Assembly (NCBI RefSeq): GCF_030252185.1
Contig: NZ_CP126970.1
Span: forward strand, 1,116,001-1,180,000
Origin: Corynebacterium suedekumii
GTDB lineage: Bacteria; Actinomycetota; Actinomycetes; Mycobacteriales; Mycobacteriaceae
Direction: 5' to 3'
DNA: 64,000 nucleotides
Positions 25,636 through 32,958 of the stretch are shown in pieces. Numbering within the stretch: position 1 is the first letter of the stretch; every line of letters starts with the position of its first letter. The position numbers and the translations under genes were made by a program. A model generated the notes under the pieces. That model was given only the letters and a program-made list of their open reading frames with translations, searched no databases and was not told the DNA's origin.

Positions 25636-26610
25636 GTGGACCTGGGTGACGCCGAGCTCAACGAGCGAATCTCCGCCGGCCTCACCGCCGTGGAGAACCT
25701 CCTCGAGGTGGAGCTGGCGAAGGGCGAGGACTTCCTCGTCGACAAGGTGATGCACCTGACCACCGCCGGCGGCAAACGCTTCCGGCCCATGATGGCACTG
25801 CTGGCCTCCCAGTACGGGCCGGACGCCGGATCCGCCAACGTGATCAAGGCGGCTGCCTCCCTGGAGATCGTCCACCTGGCCACCCTCTACCACGACGACG
25901 TCATGGACGAGGCTGACCTGCGACGCGGCGTCGACTCCGCCAACGCCCGCTGGGGCAACGCCGTGGCCATCCTCGCCGGCGACATCCTCTTCGCCCACGC
26001 CTCCCGGCTCATGAGCGAACTGGACACCGCGACCGTCGCCCACTTCGCCGAGACCTTCCAGGACCTGGTCACCGGCCAGATGCGGGAGACCATCGGTCCG
26101 CGGGGTGGTGACCCCATCGAGCACTACCTCAAGGTCATCAACGAGAAGACCGGCGTCCTCATCGCCGCCTCCGGCCGCCTCGGCGCCCTCCACGGCGGGG
26201 CCAGCGATGAGCACATCGATGCCCTGTACCGGCTGGGGTCGGCGATCGGCATGATCTTCCAGATCGTCGACGACATCATCGACATCTACTCCGACCACTC
26301 CGAATCCGGCAAGACCCCCGGCACCGACCTCCGCGAGGGTGTGTTCACCCTCCCGGTGCTCCACGCCCTCGCCGAGGAGGGTGAGGTCGGCGACGAACTC
26401 CGCGCACTGCTCACCGGGCCCCTCACCTCTGACGGGGACGTCGACCGTGCCCTCGAGCTCCTGGGGCGCTCCACCGGGCGGGAGAAGGCGCTCGCCGACG
26501 TCCAGCGCTACCTCGCCGAGGCCGAAACCCAGATCGCCCGCCTGCCGGAGGGGACGGCCACCGACGCCCTGCGACGCCTGGCCAACTACACCATGGAACG
26601 CGTCGGATAG
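25636..26610 (+). CDS. ispB: Polyprenyl diphosphate synthase, N-terminal frame uncertain
   Basis: Trans-polyprenyl synthase making the long prenyl tail for menaquinone. It has GGKRFRPMMALLAS, the first Asp-rich motif in LYHDDVMDEADLRRG, the TGQMRE segment, and the second Asp-rich motif DDIIDIYSD. As sequenced, this frame can start at GTG 25636 without a ribosome site. A better start, ATG 25595 behind AAGGACA, lies in another frame and reads MTHGTTP. One added C in the CCCCC run near 25611 would join them into a protein of 338 residues. A sequencing indel is therefore likely. The neighbour menJ acts on the same tail. Confidence 0.85.
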   Translation: MDLGDAELNERISAGLTAVENLLEVELAKGEDFLVDKVMHLTTAGGKRFRPMMALLASQYGPDAGSANVIKAAASLEIVHLATLYHDDVMDEADLRRGVDSANARWGNAVAILAGDILFAHASRLMSELDTATVAHFAETFQDLVTGQMRETIGPRGGDPIEHYLKVINEKTGVLIAASGRLGALHGGASDEHIDALYRLGSAIGMIFQIVDDIIDIYSDHSESGKTPGTDLREGVFTLPVLHALAEEGEVGDELRALLTGPLTSDGDVDRALELLGRSTGREKALADVQRYLAEAETQIARLPEGTATDALRRLANYTMERVG

Positions 26611-26682
26611 TCCTCCTGACCTGCCGATTTGCCCCGGTAGTGGTGGGCCGTAGTAGAGTGTTCAACGCACCTTGTGATGCAC

Positions 26683-26764
26683 GCCAGATTGCCCGAGCGG
26701 CCAAAGGGAGCGGACTGTAAATCCGTCGGCATTGCCTACAGAAGTTCGAATCTTCTATCTGGCA
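26683..26764 (+). tRNA. tRNA-Tyr (anticodon GTA)
   Basis: 82-base tRNA with acceptor arms GCCAGAT and ATCTGGC, discriminator A, anticodon GTA at 26717-26719, a long variable arm as in bacterial tRNA-Tyr, and a GTTCGAATC T-loop. CCA is not encoded. The minor near-complement CACCTTGTG flanks it. Confidence 0.95.
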
Positions 26765-26772
26765 CAAGGTGG

Positions 26773-26809
26773 AACCCATCAGCGGGAGAGATCCTGCTGG
26801 TGGGTTTCT
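26773..26809 (+). terminator. Terminator after tRNA-Tyr
   Basis: AACCCATCAGC (26773-26783) pairs with GCTGGTGGGTT (26796-26806), followed by TCTG. It probably ends the tRNA transcript. Confidence 0.55.
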
Positions 26810-26831
26810 GCGATTCCCGGGGGTGCGGATC

Positions 26832-27410
26832 CTACGGGGTTGTCGCCCGCCAGCCGGAACCGAGAATGTCGACGATGCTCGCTCCGGACTTGCTGTCGGC
26901 CAGGGGGGCGGAGGCGGCCCAGGCCGCGCCCAGATTCGCCAGGTACAGGTCCCGTCCGGAGAGGTCTGGCCGGGCGTCTCCATGCTGCTGCGCGTCTCGC
27001 AGGAGCTGGTCGGTCATGTCGACGACCGGCCGGCAGTGGGCGCCCAGCATCGTCGCGTCCTTCTCCCATGCTTCCCGCAGGGGGTCCGGTAGCCCGTCGT
27101 AGCTGGTCATCCACGTGCGGATGGCCTCCAGCCACCGCTCCAGTCTCGTGCCGGCGGTCAGCTTCGCGGCGACGAGGTCGTGGTGGATCTGCTGCAGGTC
27201 CCCGATGCGGTCGGCGACGAGGGCGGCGATGAGGGTCTCGCGGTTGGGGAAGTGGCGGTAGAGAGTTCCCGCTCCCACACCGGCCTGCTTGGCGATGGTG
27301 TCCAGGGGGACCTCCAGGCCGTGCTCGGCGAAACACTCCTCGGCGATCTCCAGAATGCGGGCGCGGTTACGGGTCGCATCCGACCGTCGGCCCTTGGTGC
27401 CTGATTCCAT
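26832..27410 (-). CDS. TetR/AcrR family regulator
   Basis: 192-residue TetR-type repressor. The HTH lies at about residues 12-58 (RNRARILEIAEECFAEHGLE, then IAKQAGVGAGTLYRHFPNRE), and a helical ligand-binding domain follows. AAGGAGG stands seven bases before the ATG. It is divergent from the flavin reductase and flavin monooxygenase pair. Two related palindromes in the 111-bp gap are natural operators, so it probably represses both itself and that pair and is released by their substrate. The ligand is unknown. Confidence 0.87.
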   Translation of the reverse strand: MESGTKGRRSDATRNRARILEIAEECFAEHGLEVPLDTIAKQAGVGAGTLYRHFPNRETLIAALVADRIGDLQQIHHDLVAAKLTAGTRLERWLEAIRTWMTSYDGLPDPLREAWEKDATMLGAHCRPVVDMTDQLLRDAQQHGDARPDLSGRDLYLANLGAAWAASAPLADSKSGASIVDILGSGWRATTP

Positions 27411-27432
27411 GGTGACTCCTCCTTATTGCCAA

Positions 27433-27480
27433 ACGGAGAGCGTCTCCGTATCGTGGGAAGTATCCGGAGCGGCTCTCCGG
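27433..27480. promoter_or_regulatory. Two TetR-type operator palindromes
   Basis: ACGGAGA-GCG-TCTCCGT (27433-27449) is a perfect 17-bp palindrome. CCGGAGCGGCTCTCCGG (27464-27480) is a related one; their centres are 31 bp (three helical turns) apart. Shared core: CGGAG.G..TCTCCG. They lie between the TetR gene and the flavin reductase gene. Confidence 0.7.
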
Positions 27481-27521
27481 TTAAGGCTAGCGGCCGACTC
27501 TCATCCGGGAAAGGACTCACC

Positions 27522-28001
27522 GTGGCCGACCTCTCACCACAGGCCCTGCGCCGCACCTTCGGGGCGTACCCCACAGGCATCGCCCTCATCGCCGCGACCA
27601 TCGACGACCGCGCAGTGGGGATGCTGGCGAACTCCTTCACCTCCGTCTCGCTGAACCCGCCCCTGGTGTCGATCAACTTCGATCACGCGTCAACCACCTG
27701 GCCCGTCCTCTCCCGGGCCGACCGCCTGGGCATCTCGCTGCTCGGAGCCCGGGACCGTGACCGTGCCCTGCTGCTGCGCCGACCTACCGCGGAACGCTTC
27801 TCCGGGATCGAGATGCAGGCGATCGGCGACGGAGCCCTGGCACTACCGGATACCGCCGCAACCCTGAAGGTGAAACGCCACAGCGATCTTGTCGCCGGAG
27901 ACCACGTGATCGTCGTATTCGAGGTCATCGACCACGCCCGCAACACCGAGGCTGCACCCCTGGTGTTCCACGACGGCCAGATGCACGCACTCACCGACTG
28001 A
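27522..28001 (+). CDS. Flavin reductase (NtaB/HpaC-like)
   Basis: 159-residue FMN-binding split-barrel protein: RRTFGAYPTGIALIAA at the N-terminus, MLANSFTSVSLNPPLVSINF, and SRADRLGISLLG. Such reductases use NAD(P)H to make free reduced flavin for a partner monooxygenase. GTG 27522 follows GGAAAGGA by about six bases. The next gene, 28 bp downstream, is a reduced-flavin-dependent monooxygenase, making a complete two-component system under probable control of the divergent TetR protein. Confidence 0.88.
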   Translation: MADLSPQALRRTFGAYPTGIALIAATIDDRAVGMLANSFTSVSLNPPLVSINFDHASTTWPVLSRADRLGISLLGARDRDRALLLRRPTAERFSGIEMQAIGDGALALPDTAATLKVKRHSDLVAGDHVIVVFEVIDHARNTEAAPLVFHDGQMHALTD

Positions 28002-28029
28002 CACCACCGACTGAAAGAGACTCCCTTCC

Positions 28030-29343
28030 ATGAACGACAAGAAGATGCTGATCGGCATGCAGATCGGCAACGGCTACGGCGCGCAGGCCACCAGCTGGAT
28101 GGCGGACAACGTCGACGTCCGCAACTACACCAACCTCGACGCGCACGTGCGGTACGCGCAGGCGGCCGAACGCGGCAAATTCCAGTTCCTGTTCCTACCG
28201 GACTTCCTGGCCCAGAGCCAGAAGACCGACCACGATGCTCCCCTGCTGACCATGGACCCGGCCATCACCATGGCCGTCATGGCCCGGGAAACGACGAAGA
28301 TCGGGTTCGCCGCCACCGCATCCACGACCTTCAACGAGCCCTACAACCTCGCGCGCACCTTCAAGACCCTCGACGTGATCAGCGGCGGTCGGATCGGATG
28401 GAACGCCGTCACCACCTCCGACCCCGCCTCCGCCGCGAACTTCGGTGCACAGGTCGCCGACCGCGACACCCGCTACGAACGCGCCCACGAGGTGGTGCAG
28501 ATCGTGCAGGCCCTCTGGGGCAGCTGGCAGGAGGACGCCTGGGTGGCCGACAAGGACCGGAAGATCTTCGCTGACCGGTCCAGGATCCGGCCCGTCAACC
28601 TCCAGGGCAGGCATGTCGCATCCCGGGGCCCACTGGAGATCCCGCCCTCCAGGCAGGGCCAGCCGGTGATCTTCCAGGCCGGTGGCAGCCCCCACAGCCT
28701 GGCCCTGACCGGACGCTTCGCCAACGCGGTCATCGGGGCGACCTTCACTATCGAGGACTCCCGACGCCAGCGCGCCAACGTGCGACGTGCCGCCGAACAG
28801 GCCGGACGAAACCCCGATGAGATCAAGTTCTTCGCGGGCATCATGCCGACCATCGCCCCCACGAAGCGGGAGGCCCTGGACCGGCGAGGGCAGTTCGTCG
28901 AGCCCGGAATCCGGCAACGCGTCCGCTACCTCGGCACGATGCTCGGCCTCGGATTGACCGCGGACGACCTCGACCGTCCCCTCGCGGAAGCCGAGCTCGC
29001 CGCCGCGCAGGCCAACCCGGCGGACCCGCGGTCCGGCACCGCACTCCAGATCGCGCGGGAGGGGTGGAGCGTGCGTGACATCCTCTACCACGGGATCATC
29101 GATTACCACCCCTCTCCGATCGGTCCGGCGGAGGTGACCGCCGACCACATGCAGGAGTGGTTCGAGGCAGGGGCCTGTGACGGCTTCTGGTTGTCCCCCG
29201 ACGTGTACGAGGATGGCATCGACACCTTCGTCGACCAGGTTGTGCCCCTGTTGCAGCAGCGGGGACTCTTCCACACCGACTATGAGGGCGACACCCTGCG
29301 CGACCATCTCGGCGTCGACTACCAGTACGGCGCGAACCACTAG
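28030..29343 (+). CDS. LLM-class flavin-dependent monooxygenase (NtaA/SnaA/DszA-like)
   Basis: 437-residue bacterial luciferase-fold monooxygenase. Family traits are FQFLFLPDFLAQ, AVMARETTKIGFAATASTTF, EPYNLARTFKTLDVISGGRI with GWNAVTT, and QAGGSPHSLALTGRFANAV. Known relatives oxidise nitrilotriacetate, EDTA, pristinamycin intermediates or organosulfur compounds with FMNH2 and O2; no substrate can be assigned here. AAAGAGA precedes the ATG. It pairs with the upstream flavin reductase. A GC-rich hairpin 16 bp after the stop could end the transcript. Confidence 0.88.
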   Translation: MNDKKMLIGMQIGNGYGAQATSWMADNVDVRNYTNLDAHVRYAQAAERGKFQFLFLPDFLAQSQKTDHDAPLLTMDPAITMAVMARETTKIGFAATASTTFNEPYNLARTFKTLDVISGGRIGWNAVTTSDPASAANFGAQVADRDTRYERAHEVVQIVQALWGSWQEDAWVADKDRKIFADRSRIRPVNLQGRHVASRGPLEIPPSRQGQPVIFQAGGSPHSLALTGRFANAVIGATFTIEDSRRQRANVRRAAEQAGRNPDEIKFFAGIMPTIAPTKREALDRRGQFVEPGIRQRVRYLGTMLGLGLTADDLDRPLAEAELAAAQANPADPRSGTALQIAREGWSVRDILYHGIIDYHPSPIGPAEVTADHMQEWFEAGACDGFWLSPDVYEDGIDTFVDQVVPLLQQRGLFHTDYEGDTLRDHLGVDYQYGANH

Positions 29344-29358
29344 CGGCGGTGCTCGAAA

Positions 29359-29389
29359 GGGGGCGTGAACATACCCGCTACACGCCCCC
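29359..29389. terminator. Hairpin after the monooxygenase gene
   Basis: GGGGGCGTG (29359-29367) pairs perfectly with CACGCCCCC (29381-29389). On the plus strand it is followed by A's, not T's, so any terminator would be of the non-classical type. Confidence 0.45.
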
Positions 29390-29414
29390 AAAAAATGCGG
29401 TGTGAACTGGCGAT

Positions 29415-29444
29415 TTGTGCAAATAAAGTGAGTCGGGTTAACCT
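29415..29444 (+). promoter_or_regulatory. Predicted tRNA-Thr promoter
   Basis: TTGTGC (29415-29420) and TAACCT (29439-29444) are separated by 18 bp and lie 57 bases before the tRNA-Thr gene. Confidence 0.4.
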
Positions 29445-29500
29445 TTGTGAGGCTTCAACGGAGCGGGCAAGAGAAATCGGGCCCAACACAACGAGGCTGC

Positions 29501-29573
29501 GCCCCCTTAGCTCAGTCGGCAGAGCGTTTCCATGGTAAGGAAAAGGTCGTCAGTTCGATTCTGACAGGGGGCT
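29501..29573 (+). tRNA. tRNA-Thr (anticodon GGT)
   Basis: Acceptor arms GCCCCCT and AGGGGGC, anticodon arm TTTCC/GGAAA with loop ATGGTAA (GGT at 29534-29536), and T-loop TTCGATT. CCA is not encoded. First of three tRNA genes before secE. Confidence 0.95.
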
Positions 29574-29627
29574 CTGTTCTTTTTATCCCGCGGTTACCGT
29601 GTGGCCGCGGGGTGGGAACGGCCACCA

Positions 29628-29702
29628 GGCGGTGTAGCTCAGTGGTAGAGCAAGCGACTCATAATCGCTGTGTCGCGGGTTCAATTCCCGCCATCGCTAC
29701 CA
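29628..29702 (+). tRNA. tRNA-Met (anticodon CAT), elongator-type
   Basis: Acceptor GGCGGTG pairs with CATCGCT using two G-U pairs. The anticodon arm AGCGA/TCGCT encloses CTCATAA (CAT). T-arm GCGGG/CCCGC with TTCAATT. The terminal CCA (29700-29702) is encoded, unlike the flanking tRNAs. Initiator features (three G-C pairs in the anticodon stem) are absent. Confidence 0.93.
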
Positions 29703-29772
29703 GGTTCCGAAAAGGATCTGGACCGTACCATTCATCTGGTAAGGTCAGCCGTGCCGCGCCAGCGGCACATGA

Positions 29773-29845
29773 AGGGGCGTAGCTCAATTGGCAGAGCAAC
29801 GGTCTCCAAAACCGTAGGTTGCAGGTTCAAGTCCTGTCGCCCCTG
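29773..29845 (+). tRNA. tRNA-Trp (anticodon CCA)
   Basis: Acceptor AGGGGCG pairs with CGCCCCT, discriminator G. The anticodon arm ACGGT/ACCGT encloses CTCCAAA (CCA). T-arm GCAGG with TTCAAGT and CCTGT (one mismatch-type pair). It lies just before secE, as in most actinobacteria. Confidence 0.95.
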
Positions 29846-29854
29846 CAGCAGTGG

Positions 29855-29897
29855 ACGGGTCGGTCGGAGGGTCATCCTCCGGACCGGCCCGTTTCGT
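29855..29897 (+). terminator. Terminator after tRNA-Trp
   Basis: ACGGGTCGGTCGGAGG (29855-29870) pairs with CCTCCGGACCGGCCCGT (29876-29892), followed by TTTCG. It separates the tRNA cluster from secE. Confidence 0.7.
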
Positions 29898-29918
29898 GTT
29901 GGCCGGACGGGCCTCTGG

Positions 29919-29924
29919 TAGGCT
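29919..29924 (+). promoter_or_regulatory. secE -10 box
   Basis: TAGGCT predicts a start near 29931 and a leader of about 50 bases with GAGGAG before GTG 29981. Confidence 0.45.
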
Positions 29925-29980
29925 CGTTAAAGTTCCGGGAACCACCTGGACCACAAGTCGTCTTTCTTCCGAGGAGTGCT

Positions 29981-30304
29981 GTGACCGATCAACAGCCGAA
30001 CCAGGCCGGTGCGGCCCGCCCGACCGGCAAGCGTCAGCTCGCCGGCGTCGGCACGACGTCGAGTTCCTCGTATGAGGCGAAGAAGGTCGTCAAGGTCGAG
30101 CAGGACGACGAGAAGCCGGGCGGCGGCGTCGCCAGCTTCCTCCCCGAGGTCGTGTCCGAGGTCCGCAAGGTCATCTGGCCGACCGCACGGCAGATGGTCA
30201 TCTACACCCTCGTGGTGTTCGCGTTCCTCATCATCGTCACCGCGCTGGTCTCCGGCGTCGACTTCCTCGTCGGTGCCGGAGTTGAAGAGGTCCTCACTCC
30301 TTAG
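29981..30304 (+). CDS. secE: Preprotein translocase subunit SecE
   Basis: 107-residue SecE, the essential clamp subunit of the SecYEG channel. A polar N-terminal half is followed by FLPEVVSEVRKVIWPTARQM, the conserved amphipathic helix, and one membrane helix (about residues 75-97, IYTLVVFAFLIIVTALVSG). GTG 29981 is chosen from GAGGAG seven bases upstream and because the protein then begins TDQQPNQAG, a typical actinobacterial start. It is followed by nusG, which has its own promoter. Confidence 0.95.
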   Translation: MTDQQPNQAGAARPTGKRQLAGVGTTSSSSYEAKKVVKVEQDDEKPGGGVASFLPEVVSEVRKVIWPTARQMVIYTLVVFAFLIIVTALVSGVDFLVGAGVEEVLTP

Positions 30305-30326
30305 GTAGAGTGATCAGCATCAGTTT

Positions 30327-30357
30327 CCCGTCGGACCTGCCAGGGTCGGCGGGATTA
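30327..30357 (+). terminator. Weak hairpin between secE and nusG
   Basis: An imperfect stem from CCCGTCGGACC and GGGTCGGCGGG followed by ATTATT. It may attenuate secE read-through. Confidence 0.35.
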
Positions 30358-30382
30358 TTCATTGGCCCGCCCTCCCCGCCGG

Positions 30383-30388
30383 TAGGAT
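30383..30388 (+). promoter_or_regulatory. nusG -10 box
   Basis: TAGGAT about 44 bases before the nusG start; the leader carries AGGAG. Confidence 0.4.
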
Positions 30389-30431
30389 GGCGCGAAAGGT
30401 CACACCGGCACCACGTCAGGAGCACACACCC

Positions 30432-31406
30432 ATGAGCGACGAGAAGAACACCGACATCTCCGAGGCGACCGAAGCGGCGGAGACCATCACCCCGACCGAC
30501 GACGCCGAGGCTGAGCGGGACCTGGACAACCTCGAGTCCGTCGACACCGACGAGGCTGCGGAGGTCGCTGACCAGTTCGCGGAGGAGGCCGCCGAAGACG
30601 GTGAGGAGGTCGCCGCCGAGGACGCCGAGGATGCCGCCGCCGAGGGCTTCGAGGTGGAGGATGCCGCAGCGGGGGAGCAGGGCGACGTCGATACGCAGGA
30701 GGAGGACTCCCTCGCCGCGGCCGCCGCCGCCCTGGGTGACACCGCCGAGGAGGATGCGGAGGCCGCCTACAAGCAGCGTCTGCGCGAGTACACCCGCGAG
30801 CTGAAGAAGCAGCCGGGCCAGTGGTACATCATCCAGTGCTACTCGGGTTACGAGAACAAGGTGAAGACCAACCTCGACATGCGTGCCCAGACCCTCGAGG
30901 TCGAGGAGTACATCTACGACGTGGTCGTGCCGATCGAGCAGGCCATCGAGATCAAGGACGGCAAGCGCAAGACCGTCAAGCGGAAGCTGCTGCCGGGTTA
31001 CGTCCTGGTGCGCATGGAGCTCAACGACGCCGCCTGGTCCGTGGTGCGTGACACCCCGGGTGTCACCAGTTTCGTGGGCAACGAGGGCAACGCCACCCCG
31101 GTCAAGCACCGCGACGTGGCCAAGTTCCTCATGCCGAAGGAGCCGACCGTCGAGGGTGAGGCCGCCACCACCAACGCCGAGGGCGAGATGGTCATCGCCA
31201 TGCCGGAGGAGCAGGCGAAGCCGACGCACGCGATCGACTTCCAGGTCGGCGAGGCCGTCACCATCCTCACCGGTGCGCTGGCGTCCGTGTCCGCCACGAT
31301 CTCCGAGATCGATCCGGTCACCGGAAAGATCCAGGCCCTGGTGTCCATCTTCGGCCGCGAGACCCCGGTCGAGCTGACCGCCGACCAGATCGAGAAGATC
31401 ACCTAG
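30432..31406 (+). CDS. nusG: Transcription termination/antitermination factor NusG
   Basis: 324-residue NusG. The NGN domain starts at about residue 127 (GQWYIIQCYSGYENKVKTNL), with KLLPGYVLVRMELND and VRDTPGVTSFVG. The C-terminal KOW domain (about 270-324) reads FQVGEAVTILTGALASVSAT and ends TADQIEKIT. The first 115 residues form a long acidic, Ala/Glu/Asp-rich extension found in actinobacterial NusG and absent from the 180-residue E. coli protein. ATG 30432 follows AGGAG. It binds RNA polymerase, whose large subunits are encoded 10 kb downstream. Confidence 0.96.
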   Translation: MSDEKNTDISEATEAAETITPTDDAEAERDLDNLESVDTDEAAEVADQFAEEAAEDGEEVAAEDAEDAAAEGFEVEDAAAGEQGDVDTQEEDSLAAAAAALGDTAEEDAEAAYKQRLREYTRELKKQPGQWYIIQCYSGYENKVKTNLDMRAQTLEVEEYIYDVVVPIEQAIEIKDGKRKTVKRKLLPGYVLVRMELNDAAWSVVRDTPGVTSFVGNEGNATPVKHRDVAKFLMPKEPTVEGEAATTNAEGEMVIAMPEEQAKPTHAIDFQVGEAVTILTGALASVSATISEIDPVTGKIQALVSIFGRETPVELTADQIEKIT

Positions 31407-31413
31407 GCGCGAT

Positions 31414-31443
31414 TTGGGTCGCAGACCACGGGTGCCGTAGGAT
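31414..31443 (+). promoter_or_regulatory. Predicted rplK promoter nested in the nusG terminator
   Basis: TTGGGT (31414-31419) and TAGGAT (31438-31443) are 18 bp apart. The -10 lies in the loop of the hairpin that ends nusG. Confidence 0.5.
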
Positions 31444-31469
31444 TGTCCTCCGCGTGTGCCCGTGGTTTT
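31426..31469 (+). terminator. nusG terminator
   Basis: CCACGGG (31426-31432) pairs with CCCGTGG (31459-31465), followed by TTTT. Confidence 0.55.
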
Positions 31470-31631
31470 CTCATGTCTGACCACGTGCGCACCCGAGACA
31501 AACTACTCATCCCCGGTGGCCGGGATACGTGACGATCCAGCGGACAAGAAGCGCTGGTAGCGGGGCCCGGCATCCGGACGGGGCCGTCATCATCGTGGCG
31601 GTGACCCGGTACCACGGAAGAAGGTAATTCG
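31470..31631 (+). promoter_or_regulatory. rplK-rplA mRNA leader
   Basis: About 160 bases of GC-rich leader with several potential stems (for example around CCGGCATCCGG) before the AGAAGG ribosome site. In many bacteria L1 represses its own operon through such a leader. I cannot point to the exact L1 site, so control by L1 is inferred. Confidence 0.4.
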
Positions 31632-32063
31632 ATGGCTCCGAAGAAGAAGGTCACCGGCCTGATCAAGCTGCAGATCGACGCTGGCGCCGCCAACCCGGCC
31701 CCGCCGGTCGGCCCCGCCCTGGGTGCCCATGGTGTCAACATCATGGAGTTCTGCAAGGCCTACAACGCCGCGACCGAGTCGCAGCGCGGCAGCGTCATCC
31801 CGGTCGAGATCACCGTCTACGAGGATCGCAGCTTCACCTTCAAGCTGAAGACCCCGCCGGCCGCCAAGCTCCTGCTCAAGGCCGCCGGCCTGCAGAAGGG
31901 CTCCGGCGTCCCGCACACCGACAAGGTGGGCAAGGTCACCATGGCGCAGGTCAAGGAGATCGCCGAGACCAAGAAGGAAGACCTCAACGCCCGCGACATC
32001 GAGGCCGCCGCCAAGATCGTCGCCGGCACCGCCCGTTCCATGGGCATCGTGGTCGAGGGTTAA
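31632..32063 (+). CDS. rplK: 50S ribosomal protein L11
   Basis: 143-residue L11, which forms the GTPase-associated stalk base with 23S rRNA. It shows [48 protein letters not shown] and the C-terminal RNA-binding [21 protein letters not shown] precedes the ATG. It forms an operon with rplA, 78 bp downstream. Confidence 0.98.
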   Translation: MAPKKKVTGLIKLQIDAGAANPAPPVGPALGAHGVNIMEFCKAYNAATESQRGSVIPVEITVYEDRSFTFKLKTPPAAKLLLKAAGLQKGSGVPHTDKVGKVTMAQVKEIAETKKEDLNARDIEAAAKIVAGTARSMGIVVEG

Positions 32064-32141
32064 TCCCCTCCCCACCGCATCACGTGGCAGGGCCAGCTCC
32101 GGCCCGTCGACCACACCAATCCCAGAAAAGGAATTGCACCA

Positions 32142-32852
32142 ATGAGCAAGAAGTCCAAGGCTTACAAGGCCGCTGCTGAACTGATCGACAAGGACCGCCT
32201 CTACGCCCCGATCGAGGCCGCGAAGCTGGTCAAGGAGACCTCCTCCAAGAACTACGACGCCACCGTCGAGGTCGCCCTGCGTCTGGGCGTTGACCCCCGC
32301 AAGGCCGACCAGCTGGTCCGTGGCACCGTCTCCCTGCCGAACGGCACCGGCAAGACCGTCCGCGTCGCCGTCTTCGCCGCCGGTGAGAAGGCCACCGAGG
32401 CCGAGGCCGCCGGCGCCGACGTCGTGGGCACCGATGAGCTGATCGAGCAGATCAACAACGGCACCATCGACTTCGATGTCGCCATCGCCACCCCGGACCA
32501 GATGGCCAAGGTCGGCCGCGTCGCCCGCGTCCTGGGCCCGCGTGGTCTCATGCCGAACCCGAAGACCGGTACCGTGACCACCGATGTGGCCAAGGCCATC
32601 ACTGAGGTCAAGGGGGGCAAGATCTCCTTCCGCGTGGACAAGGCCTCCAACCTGCACGCCGCGATCGGCAAGGCCTCCTTCGACGAGAAGGCGCTGGCCG
32701 AGAACTACGGCGCCCTCATCGAGGAGCTGCAGCGCATCAAGCCGTCCTCCGCCAAGGGCATCTACATGAAGAAGATCACCCTCTCCTCCACCTCCGGCCC
32801 GGGCGTCCCGGTTGATCCGTCGGTGCAGAAGAACTGGACCGGCGAGGCCTAA
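32142..32852 (+). CDS. rplA: 50S ribosomal protein L1
   Basis: 236-residue L1 of the ribosomal L1 stalk. Family segments include [40 protein letters not shown] and the C-terminal [24 protein letters not shown] precedes the ATG. In many bacteria L1 also represses its own operon mRNA. A strong terminator follows, so the operon ends here. Confidence 0.98.
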   Translation: MSKKSKAYKAAAELIDKDRLYAPIEAAKLVKETSSKNYDATVEVALRLGVDPRKADQLVRGTVSLPNGTGKTVRVAVFAAGEKATEAEAAGADVVGTDELIEQINNGTIDFDVAIATPDQMAKVGRVARVLGPRGLMPNPKTGTVTTDVAKAITEVKGGKISFRVDKASNLHAAIGKASFDEKALAENYGALIEELQRIKPSSAKGIYMKKITLSSTSGPGVPVDPSVQKNWTGEA

Positions 32853-32875
32853 ACCCCCTCTGCCTGTCGACGAAA

Positions 32876-32912
32876 CCCCGTCGGTACCGCACTGCGGTAC
32901 CGACGGGGTTTT
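32876..32912 (+). terminator. rplA terminator
   Basis: A 15-bp perfect stem (32876-32890 with 32894-32908) and a 3-base loop, followed by TTTT. Confidence 0.9.
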
Positions 32913-32931
32913 CTCATGTCCGGGTTACTTG

Positions 32932-32958
32932 GCCACTATTTCGCCACTATTTCGCCAC
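32932..32958. repeat. 11-bp tandem duplication at the PTS gene stop codon
   Basis: GCCACTATTTC is repeated at 32932-32942 and 32943-32953, with a partial third unit. On the minus strand each unit contains an in-frame or near-frame TAG, so the PTS gene's stop region is duplicated. Confidence 0.7.

Noticed and set aside
26680..29850. Phage or integrative element at tRNA genes
   Set aside because: No integrase, attachment repeats or phage genes; only a monooxygenase module lies between the tRNAs.
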